DNA of 64,000 bases, taken from assembly GCA_934541115.1 (NCBI GenBank), contig CAKTDF010000011.1:12822-76821 (forward strand), written 5' to 3'. The DNA is from an uncultured Eubacteriales bacterium. GTDB taxonomy: Bacteria > Bacillota > Clostridia > Oscillospirales > Acutalibacteraceae. The notes under the pieces were generated by a model. It saw nothing but the letters and a program-made list of their open reading frames with translations. It ran no database searches and had not been told where the DNA came from. The position numbers and the translations under genes are program-made. Shown in pieces: positions 51,897 through 59,724 of the stretch (its first letter is position 1; each line of letters starts with the position of its first letter).

Positions 51897-52101
51897 CGAA
51901 AAATCCTTTCAGTCCAAAACACAATCATATTATTTATTATGCCGCCGGGATTCGGCATACCGAGCGGAGTTATGCCTCAATGTTTTTTGAAATGCCCGGT
52001 CAAGATCGTGTTTATCGGTTAGTCAGTGGCTAATTTTCTTTTGCTTGCATTTCAAAAAAACATTATATCATATATGACGAGTAATTGCCATACAAACTTT
52101 G

Positions 52102-52143
52102 CAAAAAAACAAGGAGCTGTTCTGAGCATTTTCAGAACAGCTC
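52102..52143 (-). terminator. Terminator of the M20 peptidase gene
   Basis: Perfect 12-bp arms (52114-52125, 52132-52143). On the minus strand they are followed by CTTGTTTTTTTGC. The rest of 51897-52155 shows nothing recognisable. Confidence 0.92.
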
Positions 52144-52155
52144 TTGAAAATTCAA

Positions 52156-53625
52156 TTATTCCGCACTTACATCGCGAACGTAGTTCTTGAAAAATACGAG
52201 CGCGTCGCTCATTGCGCTGATGGGAATCCTCTCGTTTGTTCCGTGAGTGCAAAGCAGCAGAGAGGTGTCAACCTTGAACGGGGCATAGCGATAGATGTTT
52301 TCGCAAATATCTTCATAGTGATAAGCGTCGGTGCCGCCCATTACCATGAACGGAGCAACAATTGAGTTCGGTTCGATCGACTTGCAGAGGCGCTCAATGA
52401 TTTTGTAGGCGCGCGAGTCCATCGGAGAAAAATTTGATGCTTCCTTGCTGTTGAGAACGTTGACTTCGATATTTTTGTTGCGAACCACTTTTTTGATGTG
52501 CTCGACAAGGTCTTGAGTGGTGGTTCCGGGCATAGCTCTGAAGTTGACGGTGATTGCCGCTCTCTGAGGAAGAACGTTAGCCGCAGGGCTGCCCTCTGCC
52601 ATGGTAATGCCGGTGGTGGTTCTTGTCATGCAGGCTGCCGGGGGAATGAGCTTACATACCTGAAGCAGCAGTGGGTAAAGAGCCTTGATGTTGCAGGTGA
52701 GAAGACGGACAGGATAAGTGCAGTTGCGTGCAATTGACTCAAAGAGGAATTTCATATTGTCAGAAAAAGCAGCCTTGAATTGATTTTTTTCAAGGTCCTT
52801 GATTACATCTGCCATTTTGCCGAGCGCGGTGTGCTTTGGCGGCTGAGAGGAGTGACCTCCCTTTGCGTTCACAACAACCTCAATGTCTGCATAACCTTTT
52901 TCTGCAAGACCAATACCGGCAAGGTATTTGTTGTTGATCACGCCCGGAATATTGACGGGGAGCATTGCTCCTCCCTCGTCAAGGACTGCGTCAAGGTGAA
53001 TGCCTCTTGCTTTGAGGGTGTTCATAATATCGAGAGCTCCGTTTTCATCGTTTGCAACAACCTCTTCGTTGTCGCCAAAGAGGAGATATACGTCTCTCTC
53101 GGGTTTAAAGCCGTCTTCAAGGAGAGCTTCAACCGCTTCCATAACGCAGATGAGGTGATTCTTCATATCGAGTGCGCCACGCCCCCAAATGAATTCGCCG
53201 TCATCAACGCCGTCGAATGCCGGGTGCGTCCAGTCGCCTTCTGTACCCTCTGAAACAGGAACAACATCCTGGTGAGCGAGGAGAGCCACCGGATCAAGGT
53301 CGCTCCTTGTACCCTTCCAATGATAGATAAGGTTGGCAGGGGGAACGATTTCTTTTTCAAGGTTCTTTGTAATGAGCGGATATGCCTCATCGAGATATTT
53401 GTGGAACGCCTCAAACTCGTTCCAGTCAACAAGAGAGGTGTCTCTGTTTGAGATAGTTTTGAAACGGATTGCGCCGGCGAGATGCTCGCGGTAACGGTCA
53501 ACGTTGACCTCCTCTTTTGTGAGCGCGGCAATAACGCCTTCTTTTGGTTTAAAGACTGCGGCGTGGACTGCATTTGCCGCTGCTGCGGCACCGAGCGCGC
53601 CGAGAACAAGCTTTGACTTTTTCAT
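52156..53625 (-). CDS. M20 family peptidase (PM20D1/carboxypeptidase S-like)
   Basis: 489-residue zinc peptidase. A short hydrophobic N-terminus (SKLVLGALGAAAAANAVHAAV, residues about 4-23, read in two pieces) suggests a membrane anchor or signal. Metal ligands and catalytic residues: VALLAHQDVVPV (His/Asp, near 120), WGRGALDMKNHLICVMEA (near 155), LFGDNEEVVAND (Glu pair, near 187), VNAKGGHSSQPPKHTALG (near 255) and VMGGTDAYHYEDI (His, near 435). The branch includes Xaa-carboxypeptidases and N-acyl amino-acid hydrolases. The ATG at 53625, with AAAGGAG 10 nt before, is chosen; the 48-codon extension covers the promoter. Confidence 0.9.
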   Translation of the reverse strand: MKKSKLVLGALGAAAAANAVHAAVFKPKEGVIAALTKEEVNVDRYREHLAGAIRFKTISNRDTSLVDWNEFEAFHKYLDEAYPLITKNLEKEIVPPANLIYHWKGTRSDLDPVALLAHQDVVPVSEGTEGDWTHPAFDGVDDGEFIWGRGALDMKNHLICVMEAVEALLEDGFKPERDVYLLFGDNEEVVANDENGALDIMNTLKARGIHLDAVLDEGGAMLPVNIPGVINNKYLAGIGLAEKGYADIEVVVNAKGGHSSQPPKHTALGKMADVIKDLEKNQFKAAFSDNMKFLFESIARNCTYPVRLLTCNIKALYPLLLQVCKLIPPAACMTRTTTGITMAEGSPAANVLPQRAAITVNFRAMPGTTTQDLVEHIKKVVRNKNIEVNVLNSKEASNFSPMDSRAYKIIERLCKSIEPNSIVAPFMVMGGTDAYHYEDICENIYRYAPFKVDTSLLLCTHGTNERIPISAMSDALVFFKNYVRDVSAE

Positions 53626-53640
53626 TTCTATTACTCCTTT

Positions 53641-53654
53641 GCGGGTCAGACCCG
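53641..53654. promoter_or_regulatory. Palindrome in the 5' UTR of the M20 peptidase gene
   Basis: CGGGTC-A-GACCCG (13 bp, perfect) sits directly before the ribosome site on the minus strand. It could be an operator or a hairpin affecting translation. Confidence 0.35.
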
Positions 53655-53697
53655 ATATTTTATCAGTGTATTCTGCCATAAGACATGAACCAACGAG

Positions 53698-53726
53698 ATT
53701 ATATAACAAGTTTTGCCAAAATGCAA
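53698..53726 (-). promoter_or_regulatory. Promoter of the M20 peptidase gene
   Basis: On the minus strand TTGCAT (53721-53726) and TATAAT (53698-53703), 17 bp apart. Confidence 0.75.
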
Positions 53727-53829
53727 GAGAGATACACATTAGTAACCCATGAATAATTGGGAGACGCAAATTTTGAGGGCATATTTTTATGCTATACCGG
53801 CGCCCGATTATAAAAATCTCTCTTTACGA

Positions 53830-53860
53830 TTGGCTCTGACGCTGCTCCATAGTGTAATAT
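53830..53860 (+). promoter_or_regulatory. MerR-type promoter/operator
   Basis: TTGGCT (53830-53835) and TAATAT (53855-53860) are 19 bp apart, the overlong spacing typical of MerR-regulated promoters. The spacer CTGACGCTGC resembles operators of the TipA/Mta branch. Confidence 0.55.
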
Positions 53861-53884
53861 ACAAAACACCGGGAGGAAAAGGCT

Positions 53885-54066
53885 ATGAAAACAGTGATGA
53901 AGTCAGCAAATTATCGGGACTCGGCGTTCGCGTTTTGCATCATTATGATGCCGTCGGATTTTTAAAGCCGGCAAAAGTGACCGAGGCAGGCTACGGCAGT
54001 GAACAATTGCAAAGATTACAGATAAATCAGTCGTCTGCAAGAAAAATGCACACTTTTTTGTGTTGA
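53885..54066 (+). pseudogene. Broken MerR-family regulator
   Basis: GGGAGG precedes an ATG at 53885 that reads MKTV, but the MerR helix-turn-helix (DEVSKLSGLGVRVLHHYDAV..LLKP-like FLKPAKVTEAGY) continues in a different frame, so a one-base frameshift lies around 53893-53900. The wing is followed by EQLQRLQ, where the family has the rest of the DNA-binding and effector domains, and the frame ends soon after at 54066. The gene is thus frameshifted and truncated to about 50 recognisable residues. Its own promoter/operator still looks intact. Confidence 0.65.
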
Positions 54067-54300
54067 TAAGGATTTCATTTGGTTTTTTGGGAATTTATAT
54101 TGATCTATTGGCAAAAGAGAGGATTTTTAGCTTATCGACAGCTTTTGGTGAATATGTGCAAAAATGCGTGTGATTGTTTTATAAATTGCTGTATTTTCTA
54201 CAAATTTGTGCATGTGTAGCCTATATAGTATCATGCATAGCCCATGTTATACGGTCTTTTTGGCTATCCTTATATAAAAGATAGTCGGAGGACTTTATTT

Positions 54301-54543
54301 ATGGATACGGTAACAGCTGTTAAAAACAGGATACTTGGTCTGTGTTATGAAAGACATATAACGATAAACAGGCTTGCAATGCTCAGTGCGCTGCCGCCGT
54401 CGAGGGTAAAAAATATTTTATACGGAAAAAGCCAAAATCCGAAGCTTTTGACAATCAAGCTCATTTGCGACGGACTCGGAATCACGCTCGGCGAATTTTT
54501 TTCAACACCGGAGTTTGACAATCTTGAGCAAGAAATAAAATAA
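54301..54543 (+). CDS. Small XRE-family transcriptional regulator
   Basis: 80 residues comprising a single Cro/C1-type helix-turn-helix: LCYERHITINRLAMLSALPPSRVKNIL (recognition region residues about 15-42), then TIKLICDGLGITLGEFFSTPEF, a standard XRE tail, with no effector domain. GGAGGA lies 8-9 nt before the ATG at 54301. Upstream is a small CTATC/GATAG hairpin (54262-54285) and several TATA-like stretches; no clear promoter can be chosen. It lies between the wrecked MerR gene and an SDR gene with its own promoter. Confidence 0.85.
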   Translation: MDTVTAVKNRILGLCYERHITINRLAMLSALPPSRVKNILYGKSQNPKLLTIKLICDGLGITLGEFFSTPEFDNLEQEIK

Positions 54544-54576
54544 AGATTCAAAGGTCAAACTTTTTGAGCGGCTTTG

Positions 54577-54605
54577 TTGCTTAAAAACAAATCTCGTGAT
54601 ATAAT
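54577..54605 (+). promoter_or_regulatory. Promoter of the SDR gene
   Basis: TTGCTT (54577-54582) and TATAAT (54600-54605), 17 bp apart, about 37 bp before the ATG. Confidence 0.7.
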
Positions 54606-54642
54606 ACTCCTCGACTGCAAAACGCAGAAAGGAGTTTTTATC

Positions 54643-55443
54643 ATGGGCTTTTTAAAAGATAAAACAGCAATCATCACCGGCGGCGGAAGAGCTGTTCTGA
54701 GCGACGGTAGCTGCGGTTCCATCGGCTACGGCATTGCAACAGCATACGCCAAGGAGGGTGCAAACCTTGTTCTCACCGGCAGAAACAGGCAAAAGCTTGA
54801 CGATGCAAAGGATGAGCTGGAGCGCCTTTACGGAATAAAGGTTCTTGCTGTTCAGGCAGATGTTTCCGCCGGCAGCGACAATGAAGCAACCGTTCAAAAG
54901 GTTATCGACGCGGCTGTTAAGGAATTCGGCAGAATTGACGTTCTCATCAATAATGCCCAAGCCTCTGCCTCCGGCGTTCAGCTTGCTGACCACACAACGG
55001 CTCAGTTTGACCTTGCTGTTTATTCCGGTCTTTATGCAACTTTCTATTATATGAAAGCCTGCTATCCGTATCTCAAAGAGACAAAGGGCACGGTCATTAA
55101 TTTTGCCTCCGGTGCAGGTCTTTTCGGCAACTTCGGTCAGTGCTCATATGCAGCCGCAAAAGAAGGTATCCGCGGTTTGACAAGAGTTGCCGCAACAGAA
55201 TGGGGCAAGGACGGAATCAACGTCAACATCGTTTGCCCGTTGGCGTGGACAGCTCAGCTTGAAGGCTTTGAAAAGGCATATCCGGAAGCATTCAAGGCTA
55301 ACGTCAAAATGCCTCCGATGGGTCATTACGGCGATGTTGAAAAGGAGATCGGACGTGCCTGCGTTTCGCTCGCTTCACCCGATTTCAAATACATGAGCGG
55401 CGAGACCATCACCCTTGAGGGCGGTATGGGTCAAAGACCGTAA
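54643..55443 (+). CDS. SDR family oxidoreductase
   Basis: 266-residue classical SDR. Features: a nucleotide loop starting AIITGGGRAV, an insertion SDGSCG, then SIGYGIATAYAKEGANLVLTGRN (near residue 9-40), NNAQASASG (near 107), catalytic FASGAGLFG (Ser, near 158), SYAAAKEGIRG (Tyr/Lys near 170) and the C-terminal YMSGETITLEGGMGQRP that is typical of FabG-like enzymes. The loop insertion is unusual for classical SDRs and recalls enoyl-ACP reductase-type loops. Arg-Asn after the second strand suggests NADP. AAAGGAG lies 9-10 nt before the ATG. Single-gene unit ended by a strong terminator. Confidence 0.88.
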   Translation: MGFLKDKTAIITGGGRAVLSDGSCGSIGYGIATAYAKEGANLVLTGRNRQKLDDAKDELERLYGIKVLAVQADVSAGSDNEATVQKVIDAAVKEFGRIDVLINNAQASASGVQLADHTTAQFDLAVYSGLYATFYYMKACYPYLKETKGTVINFASGAGLFGNFGQCSYAAAKEGIRGLTRVAATEWGKDGINVNIVCPLAWTAQLEGFEKAYPEAFKANVKMPPMGHYGDVEKEIGRACVSLASPDFKYMSGETITLEGGMGQRP

Positions 55444-55462
55444 TCACAGTCAAAAAAAGAAG

Positions 55463-55505
55463 ACAGCGGTCTGTACCTGATTTTGGTACAGACCGCTGTT
55501 ATGTT
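55463..55505. terminator. Bidirectional terminator
   Basis: Perfect 15-bp arms (55463-55477, 55485-55499). T-rich on the plus side; a CTTCTTTTTTT tract on minus. Shared by the SDR gene and the convergent TauE/SafE gene. Confidence 0.93.
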
Positions 55506-56280
55506 ATTTTATGAGTGAAAAGGCAAAAACAACAATACCGAGAACCACGAGAACAACGCCGGTTGCGCGGTTGAGTGTTTTTGGCTGTGATTTGTTGGCG
55601 AAAACCGCGGCAACTCTTGCCCACAAAAGCGTAAACACAACGCAAAGCGCGAATACCGTCCAATCCGGGGCGCCGCCTATAACAAAGTGAGATACCGCTC
55701 CGGTCAATGCGGTGAATGTCATTATGAATACGCTCGTTCCGACTGCGGTTTTGAGCTCGTAGCCGAGAACGGAGGTAAGAATGAGCAGCATCATCATTCC
55801 GCCGCCGGCACCGACGAATCCGCAGATGAGACCGATTGCCGTTCCGCAGACAACAGACTGAATTGCCCGCTTCTTTTTTGAAACGCCGTTCATCGCCTCT
55901 TTTGTTGTCATTACCGGGCGAACGATGAACTTGATGCCGAGCAGGAATGTCATGAAAACAGAAAAACCGCCCATTGTTGATGATGGCAGCAGCGAGGCAA
56001 GATAGCTGCCGACTACCGTAAAAGCGAGCACACTCGCCATCATTATGAGTCCGTTGCGAACATCAAGATTCTTGTGCTTTCCGTATGTGTAGGCAGATAC
56101 GGCGCTTGCAAGAACGTCTGATGAAAGCGCAATGCCGACCGCCATATACGGATCCATTCCGAGGAAAGTTGTGAGCATCGGGCTGATTACTGCCGCGGCG
56201 CTCATGCCGGCAAAGCCGGTTCCGAGACCTGCACCCATGCCGGCAAAAAAAGTTACCAAAACAATTTTAAATATATCCAA
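55504..56280 (-). CDS. TauE/SafE-family membrane transporter
   Basis: 258 residues with eight hydrophobic segments in two repeats: GMGAGLGTGFAGMSAAAVISP (near residue 14) and GLICGFVGAGGGMMMLLIL (near 150), the glycine-rich halves of the sulfite/organosulfonate exporter family. Substrates of uncharacterised members may be sulfite, sulfonates or other organic anions. The start is TTG at 56280 with AAGGA about 11 nt upstream; no ATG gives the first helix intact. Its stop overlaps the terminator region. Confidence 0.88.
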   Translation of the reverse strand: MDIFKIVLVTFFAGMGAGLGTGFAGMSAAAVISPMLTTFLGMDPYMAVGIALSSDVLASAVSAYTYGKHKNLDVRNGLIMMASVLAFTVVGSYLASLLPSSTMGGFSVFMTFLLGIKFIVRPVMTTKEAMNGVSKKKRAIQSVVCGTAIGLICGFVGAGGGMMMLLILTSVLGYELKTAVGTSVFIMTFTALTGAVSHFVIGGAPDWTVFALCVVFTLLWARVAAVFANKSQPKTLNRATGVVLVVLGIVVFAFSLIK

Positions 56281-56380
56281 AATCTGTCACATCCTTAGTG
56301 GTATGCCGCCGGAGAGGGGTGTAGTCTCCGGCAGACTCGATAATACCACATCGGTTGAACAGAGTCAATCGAAGGGGCAA

Positions 56381-57043
56381 TTAAGACTTATTATTTCTTT
56401 TTCCTCTTATTTTAAAATCATGGTCAATCCGCTCTTTCCAAGAGGTGTCGAGCTGTGCACTGCAGCGTACTGCTGTAATCGCTTCGGTCAGCACCTCGTA
56501 GTTGAGCTTTGTGCCCGCGCTGTCGCAGTTATAATCCACTGCTCTGTCTGCGCCGATTCCGACATGCCTTGCAGCTTCAATGGCGTCAATGTTTGCACCG
56601 AGGAACAAAAATTCCCAGCCGTATTTTTCCTTTTCTTTTTCAATCATTTTTTTAACAGTTTCGCTGTCATAACAACGGCTTGCATTTTCCATACCGTCGG
56701 TTGTAATTACAAACAAAGTATGCTCCGGAACATCTTCTTCTCTCGCATACTTATGAATGTTTGCAATATGGTGAATTGAAGATCCTATCGCATCCATGAG
56801 GGCAGTGCAGCCGCGAACAAAATACTCATTTTTAGTCAGCGGTTTAACATTTTCAATCGAAACGCGGTCATGTATAACTGTGCTGACATTATCAAAAAGC
56901 ACCGTAGATACAAGAGCCTCGCCGTCCTGCTTTTTCTGCTTTTCTATCATTGCATTGAAGCCTCCTATGGTATCTGACTCAAGTCCTGCCATTGAGCCGC
57001 TGCGGTCAAGAATAAAAACAATTTCCGTAAGTCCCTTTTTCAT
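56381..57043 (-). CDS. von Willebrand factor A domain protein
   Basis: 220 residues, essentially one VWA domain: the MIDAS motif DRSGSM (near residue 12), the Thr of GCTALMDAIG (near 80) and the Asp of VITTDGMENASR (near 110) are intact, so metal-dependent ligand binding is expected. No signal peptide, so cytosolic. The C-terminal extension is basic. GGAGGTAAG precedes the ATG at 57043; five codons are dropped from the longest frame. The gene lies 125 bp downstream of a macro-domain gene on the same strand. Such solitary VWA proteins resemble TerY-like proteins of stress systems; the partner is unknown. Confidence 0.87.
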   Translation of the reverse strand: MKKGLTEIVFILDRSGSMAGLESDTIGGFNAMIEKQKKQDGEALVSTVLFDNVSTVIHDRVSIENVKPLTKNEYFVRGCTALMDAIGSSIHHIANIHKYAREEDVPEHTLFVITTDGMENASRCYDSETVKKMIEKEKEKYGWEFLFLGANIDAIEAARHVGIGADRAVDYNCDSAGTKLNYEVLTEAITAVRCSAQLDTSWKERIDHDFKIRGKRNNKS

Positions 57044-57146
57044 AATGCTTACCTCCAAAAAAATATGACTGTTCGGTTTTTAGTCTGAGAAGTTTTCCTC
57101 AGCTCAACCTTACAGCCATATTATATATACTTTTTCGTGGCAGGAG

Positions 57147-57163
57147 GTCGCTTTGAAAGCGAC
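57147..57163. repeat. Perfect palindrome GTCGCTTT-G-AAAGCGAC
   Basis: 8-bp inverted repeat just after the macro-domain gene and about 100 bp upstream of the VWA gene. No U-tract. It may be an operator or a weak pause hairpin. Confidence 0.4.
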
Positions 57164-57167
57164 AATT

Positions 57168-58238
57168 TTATGAGCCTATAAGACTCTGGTCAAAGGCAAA
57201 CAGCACCTCGTTGATTTCAAATACATTGTAGTTTCCGTTCTTTATAAAGTATTCGACTATTATGTCAAACTTGTTTGAGTGCGACAGTGCAAATCCTGCT
57301 TTCATGAGCATGTCTTTTACCTCCGGCAGAGGCAGCTCAAGTGCAAGCGCAAAGGCAATGACAGTCGGTTTACTCGGCTTGTAGAACTTATCTGAACGAA
57401 TTTTTGAGAACAGTTTTCTGTTTATGTTTGCCTTTTTGTAGCATTGTGCGTCGGTCATTCCGGATTCATCAATTTTACGGAGAAGCATTTCAGAAAAGCT
57501 TTCGTCAATTCTGCTCAGAACTTCTTCGAGCGAAAATGTATTTGCCGGTGAGGGGGCAGACACAGTTATTTCTTCTTCCGGCTTTGAATCTTCTACTTTG
57601 CGGCGCAGCGCAGGTAACTGCGGTCTATCCCCGAAACAATTGTCACAGTACGTATTGTATTCGAGCATTCTTTGTTCAAGAAGGCGGCTCATCATCTGGT
57701 CGTAATGATCTTCTACATAGCGGTCGTCAATATACTCGGCAACATCTTTAAAAAGCTTTTCGCTGATTCTATAGGCACTTTTGTCAAAGACAACGATGTA
57801 TACCGTCATGTCATTTTCAAGCAGAAAATCACAAATTGTATCCACGGCAATGTTCAATGCCTGATCTTTCGGATAGCCATAGGCTCCCGAGGATATCAGC
57901 GGAAAAGCAATGGATTCGCAGCCGTGCTCCTTTGCAAGCGCAAGCGAGGTTTTATAGCAGGATATAAGATCTTCTTTCTCACTTTGAAAGCCGTTCTGCC
58001 ATATCGGACCCACGGCGTGAATGATGAACCGACAGGGGAGATTATAGCTCCTCGTGATTTTTGCGCTGCCGGTTTCACAGCCGCCGAGCGTTCGGCATTC
58101 CTCAAGCAGTTCCGGACCGGCTGCACGGTGAATACAGCCGTCTACACCGCCTCCGCCGAGCAGCGAGCAGTTTGCCGCATTGACAATTGCATCGACATGC
58201 ATTTTTGTAATATCGTTTCTGACGATTTGAAGAGGCAT
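57168..58238 (-). CDS. Macro-domain protein with C-terminal regulatory-like domain
   Basis: 356 residues. The macro domain (1-170) binds ADP-ribose or related ligands: VDAIVNAANCSLLGGGGVDGCIHRAAG (split around residues 15-42), CETGSAKITRSYNLP and FPLISSGAYGYP (near 115) are the ligand loops. After a linker there is a second domain (about 245-350) with a helix-turn-helix-like order, DAQCYKKANINRKLFSKIR and PSKPTVIAFALALELPLPE, as seen in XRE-type folds. Both suggest a sensor or ADP-ribosyl-glycohydrolase fused to a DNA- or protein-binding part. AAAGGTG lies 9-10 nt before the ATG at 58238; a GTG four codons earlier is the alternative. VWA gene downstream. Confidence 0.87.
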   Translation of the reverse strand: MPLQIVRNDITKMHVDAIVNAANCSLLGGGGVDGCIHRAAGPELLEECRTLGGCETGSAKITRSYNLPCRFIIHAVGPIWQNGFQSEKEDLISCYKTSLALAKEHGCESIAFPLISSGAYGYPKDQALNIAVDTICDFLLENDMTVYIVVFDKSAYRISEKLFKDVAEYIDDRYVEDHYDQMMSRLLEQRMLEYNTYCDNCFGDRPQLPALRRKVEDSKPEEEITVSAPSPANTFSLEEVLSRIDESFSEMLLRKIDESGMTDAQCYKKANINRKLFSKIRSDKFYKPSKPTVIAFALALELPLPEVKDMLMKAGFALSHSNKFDIIVEYFIKNGNYNVFEINEVLFAFDQSLIGS

Positions 58239-58308
58239 CTTTTTCAGCACCTTTCCCGGTTAATGTCGTTTGTTTTATACTTCCGTCTTGAACTCAGAGA
58301 TGAAAGAT

Positions 58309-58337
58309 ATTGTATCATGTTTATGCCGAATAATCAA
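58309..58337 (-). promoter_or_regulatory. Promoter of the macro-domain gene
   Basis: On the minus strand TTGATT (58332-58337) and TACAAT (58309-58314), 17 bp apart. Confidence 0.65.
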
Positions 58338-58380
58338 TACAACTGACGGAAAAAGTGGATAGGGCAGGGAAAGGCTAAAT

Positions 58381-58407
58381 GAAAAAGGCTGCGCATCGGC
58401 GCAGACC
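58381..58407 (-). terminator. Terminator downstream of rplL
   Basis: On the minus strand CTGCGC-CGAT-GCGCAG (58389-58404) is followed by CCTTTTTC. It ends the ribosomal-protein transcript. Confidence 0.8.
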
Positions 58408-58431
58408 AAAATGTTTTCAGAATATCAATAA

Positions 58432-58500
58432 ACAAAGACTATATTCCATACTAAGCCTTGATTTGATGGGCTTTATGAAATATAGTCTTTTGCTTTTTAT
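58432..58500. repeat. Dyad repeat, copy 2
   Basis: 17-bp arms with one mismatch (58434-58450, 58474-58490) and the same centre (CATCAAAT on minus) and A-rich flank as copy 1 at 30290-30354, in opposite orientation. Confidence 0.8.
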
Positions 58501-58527
58501 TTTACGCTTTTAAGTTGACTCTCTAAC

Positions 58528-58899
58528 TTATTTAAGAGTAGCCTTTGCGCCTGCTTCTTCGAGCTTAGCCTTAGCAGCTTCAGCGTCGTCCTTACTCATA
58601 GCTTCCTTAATTACCTTCGGAGCGCCGTCAACGGCTTCCTTAGCTTCCTTAAGTCCAAGACCGGTGAGCTCACGAACAGCCTTGATAACAGCAATCTTAT
58701 TGCCGCCGATTTCGGTAAGTTCAAGGTCAAACTCAGTCTTCTCTTCTGCAGCGGCAGCAGCCTCAACAGGACCGGCAGCAACAACAGCAGCAGCAGCGGA
58801 AACGCCGAATTCATCTTCAACAGCGTGAACGAGCTCTGAAAGCTCAAGAACTGTCAAAGTCTTCAGAGTATCAATGATAGCAGTAATTTTTTCTGACAT
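58528..58899 (-). CDS. rplL: Ribosomal protein L7/L12
   Basis: Stalk protein of the large ribosomal subunit; recruits translation factors. 123 residues: an N-terminal dimerisation helix (KITAIIDTLKTLTVLELSEL), an Ala-rich hinge (about 35-52) and the C-terminal factor-binding domain with KIAVIKAVRELTGLGLKEAK (near 68) and VKEAMSK-like IKEAMSKDDAEAAKAKLEEAGA. GGAGGTATAATTACC precedes the ATG. It follows rplJ by 41 bp. It is the last gene of the cluster: rpoB does not follow. Confidence 0.97.
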   Translation of the reverse strand: MSEKITAIIDTLKTLTVLELSELVHAVEDEFGVSAAAAVVAAGPVEAAAAAEEKTEFDLELTEIGGNKIAVIKAVRELTGLGLKEAKEAVDGAPKVIKEAMSKDDAEAAKAKLEEAGAKATLK

Positions 58900-58940
58900 G
58901 GTAATTATACCTCCAATTTGTTAATAATAAGAAATTCAGC

Positions 58941-59480
58941 TTATTCCTCTGCAGGAGCTTCAGCAGCTTCTTCTGCGGGAGCAGCTTCGCCGTCTTTGTC
59001 AACAATAGCCTGAACGGCACGGGCGAATGCGGAAATCGGAGCCTGGAAAGCACCGAGAACCTGGGCAAGAAGAACTTCGCGTGAGGGAAGTTTTGCAAGT
59101 CCGGTAATTTTTGCGACGTCGATAACGTCATTGTCAATGAAGCCGTTTTTGACCTCAAAGCCGTTGTGCGTGTCAGCAAACTTGCAAAGAATGCGGGCAG
59201 CGGCAACGTAATCATCTGCACTGGTTGCAATGGCGGTGGTTCCGTCAAGGACGGACTCAAGACCATTCAGTTCTGTTTCTTTGATAGCAAGACGAAGAAG
59301 AGTGTTTTTAACAACCGTGTATTCAACGCCTGCTTCGCGGAGTTCTTTACGAAGAGCAGTATCATCGGTTACGGTAATACCTTTGTAGTCAACGATAACA
59401 CCGGCACATGCCGCGTTAAGGCGAGTAACAAGACCTTCAACGATCTGCTTTTTCTGTTCCAAAACTTTTGCGCTCGGCAA
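58941..59480 (-). CDS. rplJ: Ribosomal protein L10
   Basis: Stalk base protein that anchors L7/L12. 179 residues: KVLEQKKQIVEGLVTRLNAACAGVIVDYKGITV (split around 5-38), LRKELREAGVEYTVVKNTLLRLA (near 45-68) and an Ala/Glu-rich C-terminal tail (PAEEAAEAPAEE), somewhat longer than average. The start is TTG with GGAGGTG 8 nt before it; no ATG is available. An L10-type leader with an attenuator precedes it, so expression is probably autoregulated by L10-L7/L12. Confidence 0.96.
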   Translation of the reverse strand: MPSAKVLEQKKQIVEGLVTRLNAACAGVIVDYKGITVTDDTALRKELREAGVEYTVVKNTLLRLAIKETELNGLESVLDGTTAIATSADDYVAAARILCKFADTHNGFEVKNGFIDNDVIDVAKITGLAKLPSREVLLAQVLGAFQAPISAFARAVQAIVDKDGEAAPAEEAAEAPAEE

Positions 59481-59530
59481 GATGAATTCACCTCCTGAAA
59501 AAAATTTTTTCAGCCGTATCCCTGTATGAT

Positions 59531-59570
59531 AAAAAACAGCGTCCTTTCACGAAAAGCCGAGAAAGGACGC
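59531..59570 (-). terminator. Attenuator terminator in the rplJ leader
   Basis: Perfect 10-bp arms (59539-59548, 59561-59570). On the minus strand they are followed by TGTTTTTTATC, 50 bp before the rplJ start. Confidence 0.85.
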
Positions 59571-59690
59571 AACATAAAAATCAATCAAAATTGAACTTAT
59601 GCTGATTATCCTCGGCAGGCGGCACAAAGCCTTTAAGAAATCACCTGCTGTCTTAGGGGCGACAGCTTGAATAGTATACTACACAAATTG
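59571..59690 (-). ncRNA. Ribosomal protein L10 leader (rplJL)
   Basis: On the minus strand the leader has GACAGCAGGTG, an interior TTAAAGGCTTTG and GCCTGCCGAGGAT, the conserved elements of the L10 leader that L10-(L7/L12)4 binds. GCAGGTG can pair around GCCTGC. Placed directly upstream of the attenuator and of rplJ, as in Bacillus and Clostridia. Confidence 0.8.
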
Positions 59691-59724
59691 CTTTGTGTCA
59701 AGTATCAAAAATATTTTTCCGATA

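Noticed and set aside
57672..58346. 224-codon plus-strand frame opposite the macro-domain gene
   Set aside because: Shadow frame; the minus-strand gene has intact macro-domain motifs and a promoter.
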